DNA from: Gemmatimonas sp.
GTDB taxonomy: Bacteria > Gemmatimonadota > Gemmatimonadetes > Gemmatimonadales > Gemmatimonadaceae
DNA length: 64,000 nucleotides
Assembly: GCF_027531815.1 (NCBI RefSeq)
Contig: NZ_JAPZSK010000013.1
Location: 38,238-102,237, forward strand
Direction of reading: 5' to 3'
Within the stretch, counting starts at the first letter, position 1. Every line of letters begins with the position of its first letter. A program made the position numbers and the translations under genes. The notes under the pieces were generated by a model. That model ran no database searches and was not told the DNA's origin. It saw only the letters and a program-made list of their open reading frames with translations. Shown piece after piece: positions 31,282 to 39,456 of the stretch.

Positions 31282-31899
31282 ATGGCCCTCCTCCCAACCG
31301 CCCAACGAGACCAGATCAAGCTGCTGATCGGCTTTGCCGCCATCGCGCTTGCGGGGCTCTATTGGATGTACCCCTACGCCGCCCAGAACGAGCAGTTGGC
31401 GGCTGATGAAGCCCGTGTCGTCGCCCTCGAGGGCGCCAATCAGAAGGCGGCGCGCGAGTTCGACAAAGGCAGCATCGAACAGCTGCGATCGCAGGCGGCA
31501 CAGAATCGATCGGCGCTCACCGTCATGCGCCGCCTCGTACCCACCGGCAACGAAGTGCCCGCACTGCTCGAGGAAGTCAGTACGGCCGCCCGCCGCGCCG
31601 GACTCGATGTGGGTGGGGTCGTGCCCGAGCCCGTCATGGCCGGCGATCGCTTCGATACCTATCGCTACACCGTGACCATCATCGGTGGATACCACCAGTT
31701 CGGCGAGTTCCTCGCCAACGTCGGGTCGCTCGCGCGCATCGTGGCGCCGGTGCACTTCGCCATTACCGCCGGGACCACCAATCGCCAGCGCGGTGGTGCC
31801 CGCACGTCGGAGAAGGGATCCCTGGCCGCCACCATTACCCTGCAGACCTACGTCGAGCGCACCGCGCCTGCACCGCGCGCGAAGGAGCGGTCGTCATGA
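31282..31899 (+). CDS. pilO: Type IV pilus inner-membrane protein PilO
   Basis: The 205-residue protein has one membrane span (about 13-32, IKLLIGFAAIALAGLYWMYP), a coiled coil (40-75) and a periplasmic domain containing YRYTVTIIGGYHQFGEFLANVGSLARIVAP. That pattern is characteristic of PilO. It heterodimerises with PilN and contacts PilP. The start lies eight bases after the pilN stop and the end overlaps pilP as ATGA. Confidence 0.93.
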   Translation: MALLPTAQRDQIKLLIGFAAIALAGLYWMYPYAAQNEQLAADEARVVALEGANQKAAREFDKGSIEQLRSQAAQNRSALTVMRRLVPTGNEVPALLEEVSTAARRAGLDVGGVVPEPVMAGDRFDTYRYTVTIIGGYHQFGEFLANVGSLARIVAPVHFAITAGTTNRQRGGARTSEKGSLAATITLQTYVERTAPAPRAKERSS

Positions 31900-32435
31900 T
31901 CTTCGCCCTCCGCCGGCTCATGGGTGCGGCGCTCGCCAGCGTCATGCTGACCCCGCACGCCGCTGCCCAGCAGCCCCGCGTCACCACTGTCCGTGGGGAC
32001 TCGGTCGGGACCGTCAGCGCGGCCGCCGTCAAGACGGCCCCCACCGCCAATTCCAAGCGCACACCGCGCGAGAACGCCAAGAAGAGCGTGATGCCATCGG
32101 AGATCACGCTCCAGCGAGAAACGTTCTCGTACAGCGGGAGCGGTCGTCGCGATCCCTACAAGTCGCTCATGTCGAGCAGTGATGTGCGGCCGCTGCTGAG
32201 CGACCTCCGCCTCACCGCCGTGGCCTTCGACCCCGCCGGCAGCAACTCGGTGGCGATCCTCCGCGACTCCTACTCCAAGACGCAGTACCGCGTGCGGGTC
32301 GGGCAGCAGCTCGGCCGCCTGCGCGTCAGCGGGATCCGCCAAAAGGCGGTGCAGTTCACGATCGAGGAATTCGGATTCAATCGGCAGGAGACGCTGCCGC
32401 TGAGCAGCGATACGACGAAAGTGAGGAATCCATGA
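31896..32435 (+). CDS. pilP: Type IV pilus assembly protein PilP-like
   Basis: This 179-residue product has a cleavable-type signal (LRRLMGAALASVMLTPHAAA) without a lipobox Cys, where classical PilP is a lipoprotein. A disordered basic linker follows, then the PilP-type core: SGSGRRDPYKSL, LSDLRLTAVAFD, SKTQYRVRVGQQLGRLRVSGIRQKAVQFTIEEFG. PilP connects PilN/PilO with the PilQ secretin. Its ends overlap pilO and pilQ, each by four bases. Confidence 0.87.
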   Translation: MIFALRRLMGAALASVMLTPHAAAQQPRVTTVRGDSVGTVSAAAVKTAPTANSKRTPRENAKKSVMPSEITLQRETFSYSGSGRRDPYKSLMSSSDVRPLLSDLRLTAVAFDPAGSNSVAILRDSYSKTQYRVRVGQQLGRLRVSGIRQKAVQFTIEEFGFNRQETLPLSSDTTKVRNP

Positions 32436-34627
32436 TGGGACCGACGACCGTTGCGGTGATGGCCGCGCTTCTGGCAGGCGGCTCGCCTGCCCCCGCGGCA
32501 CACTCCGCCCCCCCGGCCGCCACGGCCATCACCAACGACGCCGCGATTCGCGGGCACGTACGCGGACTCGAGATCGCGCCGGCCCCGAACGGTACCGCCA
32601 TCGTACTCGACGTCGATGCCGCCGTGGCGCTCAATCACTTCACCCTCGACAATCCCTCGCGGTTGGTCGTCGATCTGGGTGGCGCCAGTCTCTCCATCCG
32701 GTCGAACTACGACGGCAAGGCGCGCGGCGCTGTGCGGAACGTGCGCCTCGCGCAGTTCCGTGCCGATACGGCGCGCCTCGTCATCGATCTGGATGCGGCG
32801 CACCAGTACACCGTTGAACGCGACGGCAACGCCGTCCGCATCAACATCGAAGCCACCGTCTCGCAGTTCGCGCGCTGGAGGACCGGCCGCGGCGCAGCCG
32901 CCGTCACCGCCGTCGCCACCGGACGCCTCGAGTCGCCCGTCGCCGTGCCCGCGGGCACCGCTCCGAAGGGCGAGACGGCGGCGGAACCGGCCAAGGCGGA
33001 ACCGGCCAGAAGCGAGCCGGCCACGGTCGAGGCCAAGCCCGAGCCGCGGCACAACGCGTCCGACGACATGCTCACGCCGCGCACCCCGGCATCGGCCGCG
33101 TCCATCACCGCGGCGCGCCGCCAACAGCAGAAGCCGCGCATCACCGTCTCGTACGATGGGACGAGCATCCGCGATGTGATCGCCGCCTTCGCGACCTTCT
33201 CCGGCCGCACCATCGTGGTCGGCAAGGATGTGGAGGGCATGGTCACCGCGGACATCGCCGACAAGCCGTGGGATGTGGCGCTCCAGGCCATCCTGCAGTC
33301 CCAGGGGCTCGCCGCCACCGAAGACGCCAGTGGCATCATCTCGGTCGACAGCTATCGCAACCTCGCCTCCAATCAGGCGCTGGAGCCGCTCGTCACGCAG
33401 ATCGTCGATGTCAACTACGCCAAGGCCGCCGTCCTGCAGGGCACCGTGCAGGCGCTGCTGGCGCGAGACTGCACCGGCCTCACCACCATGCAGACCGGCC
33501 GCGAAATGGGCATGCCTATGGGTCAGGGTGGCGGCGGACAGGGTGGCGGCGCACAGCAGCAAATGGGTGGGCAGGGGTGTGTCGTGCGCGGCTCCGTAGC
33601 CGCCGATAGCGCCACCAACAAGCTCATCATCACCGAAGTGCCGTCGCGTCTGCCGGAAATCGTGTCGCGTCTCCAGCAGCTCGACATCCGTACGCCGCAA
33701 GTTGCCATCAAGGCCAAGATCGTGTTCGTCAATCGCACCGGCATCCAGGACATCGGACTCGCCTACGACCTCGGCACCGGCAACCGGCAGTTCTTCCAGC
33801 AGCTCGTACCGCGCACGGACCCCAACACACTCACGCCGGTCGACACCGACGGCGACGGGGTGCCTGATGCCACCGGTGGCGGGCAGCCCTTCCAGGGGCC
33901 GGCGCGCATCGCGCTCGGTGGCAATGCGATCGCCGGTATCGCCAACGCCAACAACGCCATCAAGCCGAACGCGCTCAACCTCATCTACAGCACGGCACTG
34001 GGCCGCTACCAGCTCACGGCGTTCCTCAACGCCCTGCAGACCTCGTCGCTCGCCGACGTGCAGTCGGAACCCAGCATCACGATCCTCAATAACCGCAGCG
34101 CCGAGATCTTCGTTGGTCAGGAAATCCCCATTCGCGTCATCGATGCGGGTGGTCAGGGTGCGCAGGGAGGCGGTGGTGGCGGTGGTGGCGGGGGCGGTGG
34201 TGGCGGCGGCGGCGGCCAGATGGCCCCCAACGCGGCCACGTTCTTCCCGCGTGCCGCCGTGTCGAAGGAAGAAGCCGGCATCAAGCTCTCGGTCACGCCG
34301 CAGATCACCAACAACAAGATGGTGCTGCTCAACATCAAGGCGGAGAACTCGAGTGCCGAAATCTCACAGACCGACGTGGGCGTGATCTTCAATCGCCAGC
34401 GCGCCGAATCGCAGGTGCTCGTGGCCGACGGCGAAGCCGCGGTCATTGGCGGGCTCACCGTCACGGAAACCACACGGTTTCGCAGCGGCATCCCGGTGCT
34501 GATGAATCTCCCCTTCGTGGGTCGCCTCTTCTCGCAAAACTCCAAGAACGAGACCAAGCGCGACCTGCTCATCCTGGTTACGCCGCACATCCTGGACGAA
34601 GGCATCACGCCGCCGCCGGGCCGCTGA
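32432..34627 (+). CDS. pilQ: Type IV pilus secretin PilQ
   Basis: The 731-residue protein forms the outer-membrane pore. After a signal-like N-terminus it has an AMIN domain (about 40-145, peptidoglycan-targeting), a Pro/Ala/Glu linker, an STN/N0 domain (230-300) and an N1-type domain (305-430). The secretin core (505-725) includes LLNIKAENSS, VADGEAAVIGGLTV and VPVLMNLPFVGRLFSQ-like sequence ending RDLLILVTPHIL. Oddities are Cys347 and Cys383, which flank a Gly/Met/Gln-rich loop in the N domain, and a run of 17 glycines (34166-34216) in the secretin core. It overlaps pilP by four bases and is followed by a lipoprotein gene. Confidence 0.95.
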   Translation: MMGPTTVAVMAALLAGGSPAPAAHSAPPAATAITNDAAIRGHVRGLEIAPAPNGTAIVLDVDAAVALNHFTLDNPSRLVVDLGGASLSIRSNYDGKARGAVRNVRLAQFRADTARLVIDLDAAHQYTVERDGNAVRINIEATVSQFARWRTGRGAAAVTAVATGRLESPVAVPAGTAPKGETAAEPAKAEPARSEPATVEAKPEPRHNASDDMLTPRTPASAASITAARRQQQKPRITVSYDGTSIRDVIAAFATFSGRTIVVGKDVEGMVTADIADKPWDVALQAILQSQGLAATEDASGIISVDSYRNLASNQALEPLVTQIVDVNYAKAAVLQGTVQALLARDCTGLTTMQTGREMGMPMGQGGGGQGGGAQQQMGGQGCVVRGSVAADSATNKLIITEVPSRLPEIVSRLQQLDIRTPQVAIKAKIVFVNRTGIQDIGLAYDLGTGNRQFFQQLVPRTDPNTLTPVDTDGDGVPDATGGGQPFQGPARIALGGNAIAGIANANNAIKPNALNLIYSTALGRYQLTAFLNALQTSSLADVQSEPSITILNNRSAEIFVGQEIPIRVIDAGGQGAQGGGGGGGGGGGGGGGGGQMAPNAATFFPRAAVSKEEAGIKLSVTPQITNNKMVLLNIKAENSSAEISQTDVGVIFNRQRAESQVLVADGEAAVIGGLTVTETTRFRSGIPVLMNLPFVGRLFSQNSKNETKRDLLILVTPHILDEGITPPPGR
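34166..34216. repeat. Glycine-codon run in pilQ (17 GGN codons)
   Basis: Seventeen consecutive GGA, GGC, GGT or GGG codons encode a glycine-only linker in the secretin core, between VIDAGGQGAQ and QMAPNAATFF. Such a run is prone to length change by replication slippage in steps of three bases. Confidence 0.85.
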
Positions 34628-34649
34628 CGCGACAAGGAACCTATCCGAC

Positions 34650-37040
34650 ATGCTCTCACTCCTCTCCACCCCCCGGCCGCGCCTGCGCGCGGGCCTCGGT
34701 GCCCTCGTGGCCGCCGTGGCCCTCGGCGCCTGCAGCGGCGACGAGGTGATCGACCCGCCCTTCGCCGATACGGTGAAGCCGCGGGTAACCATCGCCAAGG
34801 GTAATGCCGTGGCCGACACGCTCGTGTCGGTCACCATCAACGCCACCGACAATATCGGGCTCAAGCGCGTTCGCCTGCTCCTGTCGGGCGGGCTCACCGC
34901 CACGTACGACACCACCATGACGAGCGCGGTGACCTCGCTCACCCTGGCGGTCAACGTGAAGGTGCCCTCCAACGCGCCTATCGGCGCCACCGTCAACGCG
35001 CGCTCGGTGGCAATCGACGGGGCCGGCAACCTCAGCGATACCGCGCTCGTTGCCCTCACCGTTGGCAACCTCGAGCCGCCGCGCGCCATCATCACGAGCC
35101 CCGTCGCGGCATCGCCGGTGGTCAGCGGCAAAGCCCTCGTGCTGTCGCTCTCGGGCAAGGCGCGCTACAAGGTGCGGACACTCGGCTATCAAATCACCGG
35201 AGCCTTCAACACGTCCGACTCGCTCACCTTCACCTCACCGCTGCGCGACTCATTGGCCATCCTCGACACGCTCACCATCCCCGATTCGGTGCGCGGCGCC
35301 ACCATCAACGTGACGCCGTTCATCACCGACTCGCTCAATCAGCGTGTCCTCGGTTCCGCGGTCGCCTATGCGGTCCAGAGCCCGGCCAACGCCAATACCA
35401 TTCCCGTGGTGCGCACCGGAGTCTCCCGCCGCGTGGAGGTCAGTGACACGGTCTTCGTCGAAGCCACCGATCCGGTCGGTATCAGTGTCATCGGGTATGA
35501 GGTCCGTACCCTCGCGGGGCAAATCGTGGTGGCAGACTCGGTGACCTCCACGGGGGCCTTCTCCACGCTCGTCCGCACCTTCCGGACGCGCGTCCCGGTC
35601 AACGTCTTCCCCACGGCCGTCACCGTTGCCGGGTTCGCCCGCAATGCGAATGGTCGTCGCGATGTGTCGCGCCTCGGATCGGGCGCCGTGCGGGCCGATA
35701 CCGTCCAGGTGGTTGCCGGGTACACCAACCCGCTTCCGGGTGGCGGACAGGTCGCCGATGCGCTCTACGTACCGCGCACCGATCGCCTCTACCTGTCCAA
35801 TATCGAGCGCAACTGGCTCGAGGTGTTCAACCTGGCCGACTCCACCTTCCGCGCGCCCGTGGGCGTGGGGTCACGCCCCTGGGGCATTGCCGCCTGGCCG
35901 CGCAACCGCGACGGCGCCATGGGCGACACGCTGCTCGTGGCCAACTCGGGTGGTACGAACATCAGCTACGTGGACCTCAATGCCGGTCCCACCGGCCGCG
36001 AGGTGTACCGGTACCCGCTGCCGAACATCATGGTGTACTCCATCACCAGCGTGAAGTCGCAGCTCACCGATCAGGTCATCACGCAGCGTACCGTCTACGA
36101 CTTCAGCGACCGCCCGCAGTACCTCGCGGCAACGTGTGTGGCCGCGCCCAACCCGGGGACTCCCTGCGGTGACGTCGTGGCAGTGTATTCCACTACGCCC
36201 ACCCCAGGGCAGAGCACCCCCTTCCCCAACAAGGGCACCGTACGCTGGGAGAATCTGAACAAGAACTCCTCGCACTTCTTCTTCGAGCAGGCCATGGGGC
36301 AGACACAGAATCGCTCCGACACGCTCGAGATCGAGCGCTTCGCCGCCGCCGGCGTGGGCGCCGACTCCGTACTGCTGCCGGCTCGCCAGACCATCGTCAC
36401 CCCCGGCGGGTCGTTCACTTACTCGGTAGTGGCGCGCCTCGATCAGCTGGCCTTCCGAGATACCACCTTCGTACGCAACTCCGGCAACTTCCGGCGCGTC
36501 GTGATCGGCGAAGGCGGTCCGGTCCTCGGCAGCCGCGCGCTCACCTACGACGTCACGCGGGGGTTCGACACCGGCACGCCGCTGCCCGTCATTGATCGCG
36601 GCGTCTCCCGCCCGGTCGATGTGAGCGACTTCATCGCGAACACCTTCGCTCGCGTCCAGGGTGTCGGCATCAACTTCGACGGTGAACTCAACGCGGTAAA
36701 GGGCGACTCCACGTACCTGTTCGACAACACGCTGCGCCTGCAGGGTATCCTCCAGAGCCGACCCAGCGGCGGTGGACTCGACTTCCACCCGCTCAACAGC
36801 GGCGCGAACTCCACGCCGCTCCGTACTCGCCTGGCGTTCGTCGCCTCGAGCGAGGCGGTCATCGATGTCTTCGATACCTACTGCTACCGCCGGATCGCCA
36901 CGGTCCCCATCCGCGACCCGATCATCGGTCCGGTACGCGCCACGGTCCGCCCGAACGGTCAGCTGGTACTCGTCGGCGCCACGATCCGCGGCGTGACGCT
37001 GGTGGCACTCCCCGACAACTTCACTACCACCTGCCAGTAA
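34650..37040 (+). CDS. Large lipoprotein with Ig-like and propeller-like repeats, unknown
   Basis: The 796-residue product has a lipoprotein leader ending in the lipobox LGAC (Cys28). Residues 35-370 contain four or so beta-sandwich-like modules with recurring DT, NATDN, VSD and VDVSD patterns (for example ISVTIN-like TLVSVTINATDNIGLKRVRLLLS). Residues 375-790 have repeated GxxPWGIAAWPRN and LLVANSGGTNISYVDL motifs like a beta-propeller. It lies 22 bases after pilQ and ends at a strong terminator, so it belongs to the pilMNOPQ transcript. It might be a pilus-associated surface protein, but no known pilus protein is recognised. Confidence 0.8.
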   Translation: MLSLLSTPRPRLRAGLGALVAAVALGACSGDEVIDPPFADTVKPRVTIAKGNAVADTLVSVTINATDNIGLKRVRLLLSGGLTATYDTTMTSAVTSLTLAVNVKVPSNAPIGATVNARSVAIDGAGNLSDTALVALTVGNLEPPRAIITSPVAASPVVSGKALVLSLSGKARYKVRTLGYQITGAFNTSDSLTFTSPLRDSLAILDTLTIPDSVRGATINVTPFITDSLNQRVLGSAVAYAVQSPANANTIPVVRTGVSRRVEVSDTVFVEATDPVGISVIGYEVRTLAGQIVVADSVTSTGAFSTLVRTFRTRVPVNVFPTAVTVAGFARNANGRRDVSRLGSGAVRADTVQVVAGYTNPLPGGGQVADALYVPRTDRLYLSNIERNWLEVFNLADSTFRAPVGVGSRPWGIAAWPRNRDGAMGDTLLVANSGGTNISYVDLNAGPTGREVYRYPLPNIMVYSITSVKSQLTDQVITQRTVYDFSDRPQYLAATCVAAPNPGTPCGDVVAVYSTTPTPGQSTPFPNKGTVRWENLNKNSSHFFFEQAMGQTQNRSDTLEIERFAAAGVGADSVLLPARQTIVTPGGSFTYSVVARLDQLAFRDTTFVRNSGNFRRVVIGEGGPVLGSRALTYDVTRGFDTGTPLPVIDRGVSRPVDVSDFIANTFARVQGVGINFDGELNAVKGDSTYLFDNTLRLQGILQSRPSGGGLDFHPLNSGANSTPLRTRLAFVASSEAVIDVFDTYCYRRIATVPIRDPIIGPVRATVRPNGQLVLVGATIRGVTLVALPDNFTTTCQ

Positions 37041-37197
37041 CGGTACGGGGTGCGTCTCAGGACGCGCCCTGTGCGATGACACGGCAGGAAGCAGGTCGCA
37101 GGGGGGCAGGATGAAGGGGGCAGGGGCAACCACGCGTTGCTGGCTCCTGCTTCCCGCCCCCTGCGCCCTGCGCTCTGCTCCCTCCCCCGCTCGTGAA

Positions 37198-37222
37198 GGG
37201 CGCGCCATCGGCGCGCCCTTTC
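37198..37222 (+). terminator. Rho-independent terminator closing the pil operon
   Basis: A perfect nine-pair stem (GGGCGCGCC against GGCGCGCCC, loop ATC) is followed by TTT. It lies 158 bases after the lipoprotein stop and 32 before aroC. The gap before it (37071-37190) is full of GCAGG/CCTGC-type runs with no coding potential. Confidence 0.75.
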
Positions 37223-37242
37223 CATATCGAGGCACCGCTCGG

Positions 37243-37248
37243 TACGTT
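37243..37248 (+). promoter_or_regulatory. TANNNT -10 element six bases before aroC ATG
   Basis: TACGTT is separated from the aroC ATG by exactly six bases, so transcription would begin at the start codon and give a leaderless mRNA. No ribosome-binding sequence is present. Confidence 0.5.
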
Positions 37249-37254
37249 GCGATT

Positions 37255-38451
37255 ATGCCTCTCCGCTTCACCACCGCCGGCGAATCGCACGGTCCGGCGC
37301 TCGTCTCCGTCCTCGAGGGGATGCCTGCCGGCGTTCCGCTCCTTGCCGCTCATGTCGACGCCGAACTCGCGCGCCGTCAGCAGGGCTACGGGCGCGGACG
37401 GCGCATGCAGATCGAGACCGACCGCATCGAGCTCCTCTCCGGCGTGCGCGCCGGCGAAACGCTCGGGTCCCCCATCGCCATGCTCGTGCGCAACCGCGAC
37501 TGGAAGAACTGGGTCGGCATCATGGACCCCGCCCCCCGCGAGGCCGATGCGGATGGCCCGCGCAAGCGGCACGTTACCCGGGTGCGCCCGGGCCACGCCG
37601 ATCTCACCGGGTTGCTCAAGTACGATCGCAGCGACGCCCGCGACATCCTCGAACGCGCGTCGGCACGCGAAACCACCGCGCGGGTGGCCGCCGGCGCCAT
37701 CTGCAAGGTGCTCCTGCGGGAAGTCGGGGTGCACATCGGCTCCCATCTCGTCCATCTGGGCGGTATCGACGCCGACCGCCCCGATCCCCTGCCCGACGAT
37801 CTCAATGCCGCCGCCGATGCCTCGCCGGTGCGCACCCTCGACGCGCAGGCGGAGGCGCGCATGATCGCGCGCATCGATGCGGCGAAGAAGGAAGGGAACA
37901 CCCTCGGGGGCATCTGCGAGGTGGTCGTGCGCGGGCTCCCGGTGGGACTGGGCTCGCATGTGTCCTGGGACACGCGCCTCGATGGCCGGCTCGGCCAGGC
38001 CATGCTCTCCATCCCCGCCGTCAAGGGCGTCGAGATCGGACTGGGGTTCGAGACGGCGCGGCGCACCGGCGCCGACGTGCACGACGAAATCGAAGCCGCA
38101 GCGGGGCGCACGCGGGCTGGCCATGTGCGCCGGCGCAGCAATCGCGCCGGTGGCACCGAGGGCGGCATGACCACCGGCGAGGAGCTCGTCGTGCGTGTGG
38201 CCATGAAGCCCATCTCCACCCTCATGCGCCCCCTCGGAACCGTGGACATGGCGACCGGGGAGGCCGCGCAGGCCGTCGCCGAGCGTAGCGATGTGACCGC
38301 CGTACCGGCGATGGGCGTTATCGCCGAAGCCATGGCCGCCTTCGTGCTGGCGTCGGCGCTGCTCGAGAAGTTCGGCGGCGATTCCCTCCGGGAGACGCAG
38401 CGCAATCTCGACGCCTATCTGACGCAGCTCGACGAACGCGTCGAGCGCTGA
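37255..38451 (+). CDS. aroC: Chorismate synthase
   Basis: The last shikimate-pathway enzyme converts 5-enolpyruvylshikimate-3-phosphate to chorismate with reduced FMN. The 398-residue product begins LRFTTAGESHGPALVSVLEG. It carries the hallmark motifs RVRPGHADLTGLLKY, RSDARDILERASARETTARVAAGA and RRSNRAGGTEGGMTTGE. ATG 37255 fits the family start; the long upstream frame passes through the terminator and was rejected. aroK follows 23 bases later. Confidence 0.97.
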   Translation: MPLRFTTAGESHGPALVSVLEGMPAGVPLLAAHVDAELARRQQGYGRGRRMQIETDRIELLSGVRAGETLGSPIAMLVRNRDWKNWVGIMDPAPREADADGPRKRHVTRVRPGHADLTGLLKYDRSDARDILERASARETTARVAAGAICKVLLREVGVHIGSHLVHLGGIDADRPDPLPDDLNAAADASPVRTLDAQAEARMIARIDAAKKEGNTLGGICEVVVRGLPVGLGSHVSWDTRLDGRLGQAMLSIPAVKGVEIGLGFETARRTGADVHDEIEAAAGRTRAGHVRRRSNRAGGTEGGMTTGEELVVRVAMKPISTLMRPLGTVDMATGEAAQAVAERSDVTAVPAMGVIAEAMAAFVLASALLEKFGGDSLRETQRNLDAYLTQLDERVER

Positions 38452-38474
38452 TCGGCAACCGCTGCGCGTCCGCC

Positions 38475-39011
38475 ATGTCCCTGATCGACGGCCATCTCGT
38501 GCTCGTCGGCCTCCCCGGCGCGGGGAAGTCCATCATCGGCCGCGCCGTGGCACGTCAGCTCCGGCGACCGTTCCTCGATTTCGACGCCGAGATCGAGCGG
38601 CGCGTCCACTGCACGGTGGCGCAATACTTCGCCCGCTCGGGAGAGGCCGCCTTCCGCGAGCTGGAGCTCCTCCTCACCCGCGAACTCGCAACGGCCGCCC
38701 CGATGGTGCTCGCGCCCGGCGGGGGGTGGGTCACCAACCCCGGCGTCATGCAACTGCTGAGGCCGCCGGGACGAATCGTGTATCTGCGGGTATCGCCGCA
38801 GGAGGCAATGCGGCGCATTGCCAGATCCCGGCACGTGCGTCCGTTGTTGCAGGAAGCCGATCCGGAAGCGAAGATGCGGGAGTTGTGGACGGCACGAAGC
38901 GCCTTATATGAAGATGCTGATGCCGTTGTTGACGTGGAAAAGCTTACATCGCAACAGGTTACAGATTCCGTGGTCACGCTTGCCCACGGGGCGACGCCGG
39001 GGATAGGTTAG
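38475..39011 (+). CDS. aroK: Shikimate kinase
   Basis: This 178-residue NMP-kinase-fold enzyme phosphorylates shikimate at the 3-hydroxyl. The P-loop is GLPGAGKS; DFDAEIERR gives the DxD motif and GEAAFRELE the shikimate-binding Arg. APGGGWV is the conserved GGG loop, and RHVRPLL holds the LID arginine. It follows aroC closely and precedes the Smg/DUF494 gene by three bases. Confidence 0.95.
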   Translation: MSLIDGHLVLVGLPGAGKSIIGRAVARQLRRPFLDFDAEIERRVHCTVAQYFARSGEAAFRELELLLTRELATAAPMVLAPGGGWVTNPGVMQLLRPPGRIVYLRVSPQEAMRRIARSRHVRPLLQEADPEAKMRELWTARSALYEDADAVVDVEKLTSQQVTDSVVTLAHGATPGIG

Positions 39012-39014
39012 GAA

Positions 39015-39452
39015 ATGGACGATCGTTGGGCGCCGGTTTTGGACGAATTGCGAGAGCGCTTCGCTGCCGACACGGATGTGGTGGAGGTCGAGGCGTACCT
39101 CTCGTTGAAAGGATACGATCGGCGTCAGATCGGTGAGATTCTTTCCTTGCTGTATAGCGATACTGGGTCGTCGCCTACCGGCGGCACCGAGCGTATCACC
39201 GACACCGACCGTGAGCCCTCCCTGCGGGTACAGGGGCCTCACGAACGTGGCCGGTTCACCACCGAAGCCTGGGGCTACCTGGTCGTGCTGTATGCCTCGG
39301 GGGCGGTGAGCCTCAACGATTTCGAACACTTGGTGGAGCGCGCGCTCGTCCATGTCGACGGCCGCATCACGCTCGCGGACATTCGCTCCCTCGCGGATGA
39401 CGCCGGCTTCGATGATGGCGCCATGGGCGGCGAGCACCCCCTGATTCACTGA
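39015..39452 (+). CDS. Smg/DUF494 family protein
   Basis: The 145-residue protein resembles the Smg (DUF494) family found next to topA in many proteobacteria. It has an N-terminal three-helix part (VVEVEAYLSLKGYDRRQIGEILSLL) and a C-terminal part beginning RFTTEAWGYLVVLYASGAVSLNDFEHLVERALVH. The molecular function is unknown. Position supports the call: topA starts four bases after its stop. AGGAA just before ATG 39015 serves as ribosome-binding site. Confidence 0.82.
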   Translation: MDDRWAPVLDELRERFAADTDVVEVEAYLSLKGYDRRQIGEILSLLYSDTGSSPTGGTERITDTDREPSLRVQGPHERGRFTTEAWGYLVVLYASGAVSLNDFEHLVERALVHVDGRITLADIRSLADDAGFDDGAMGGEHPLIH

Positions 39453-39456
39453 GCTG

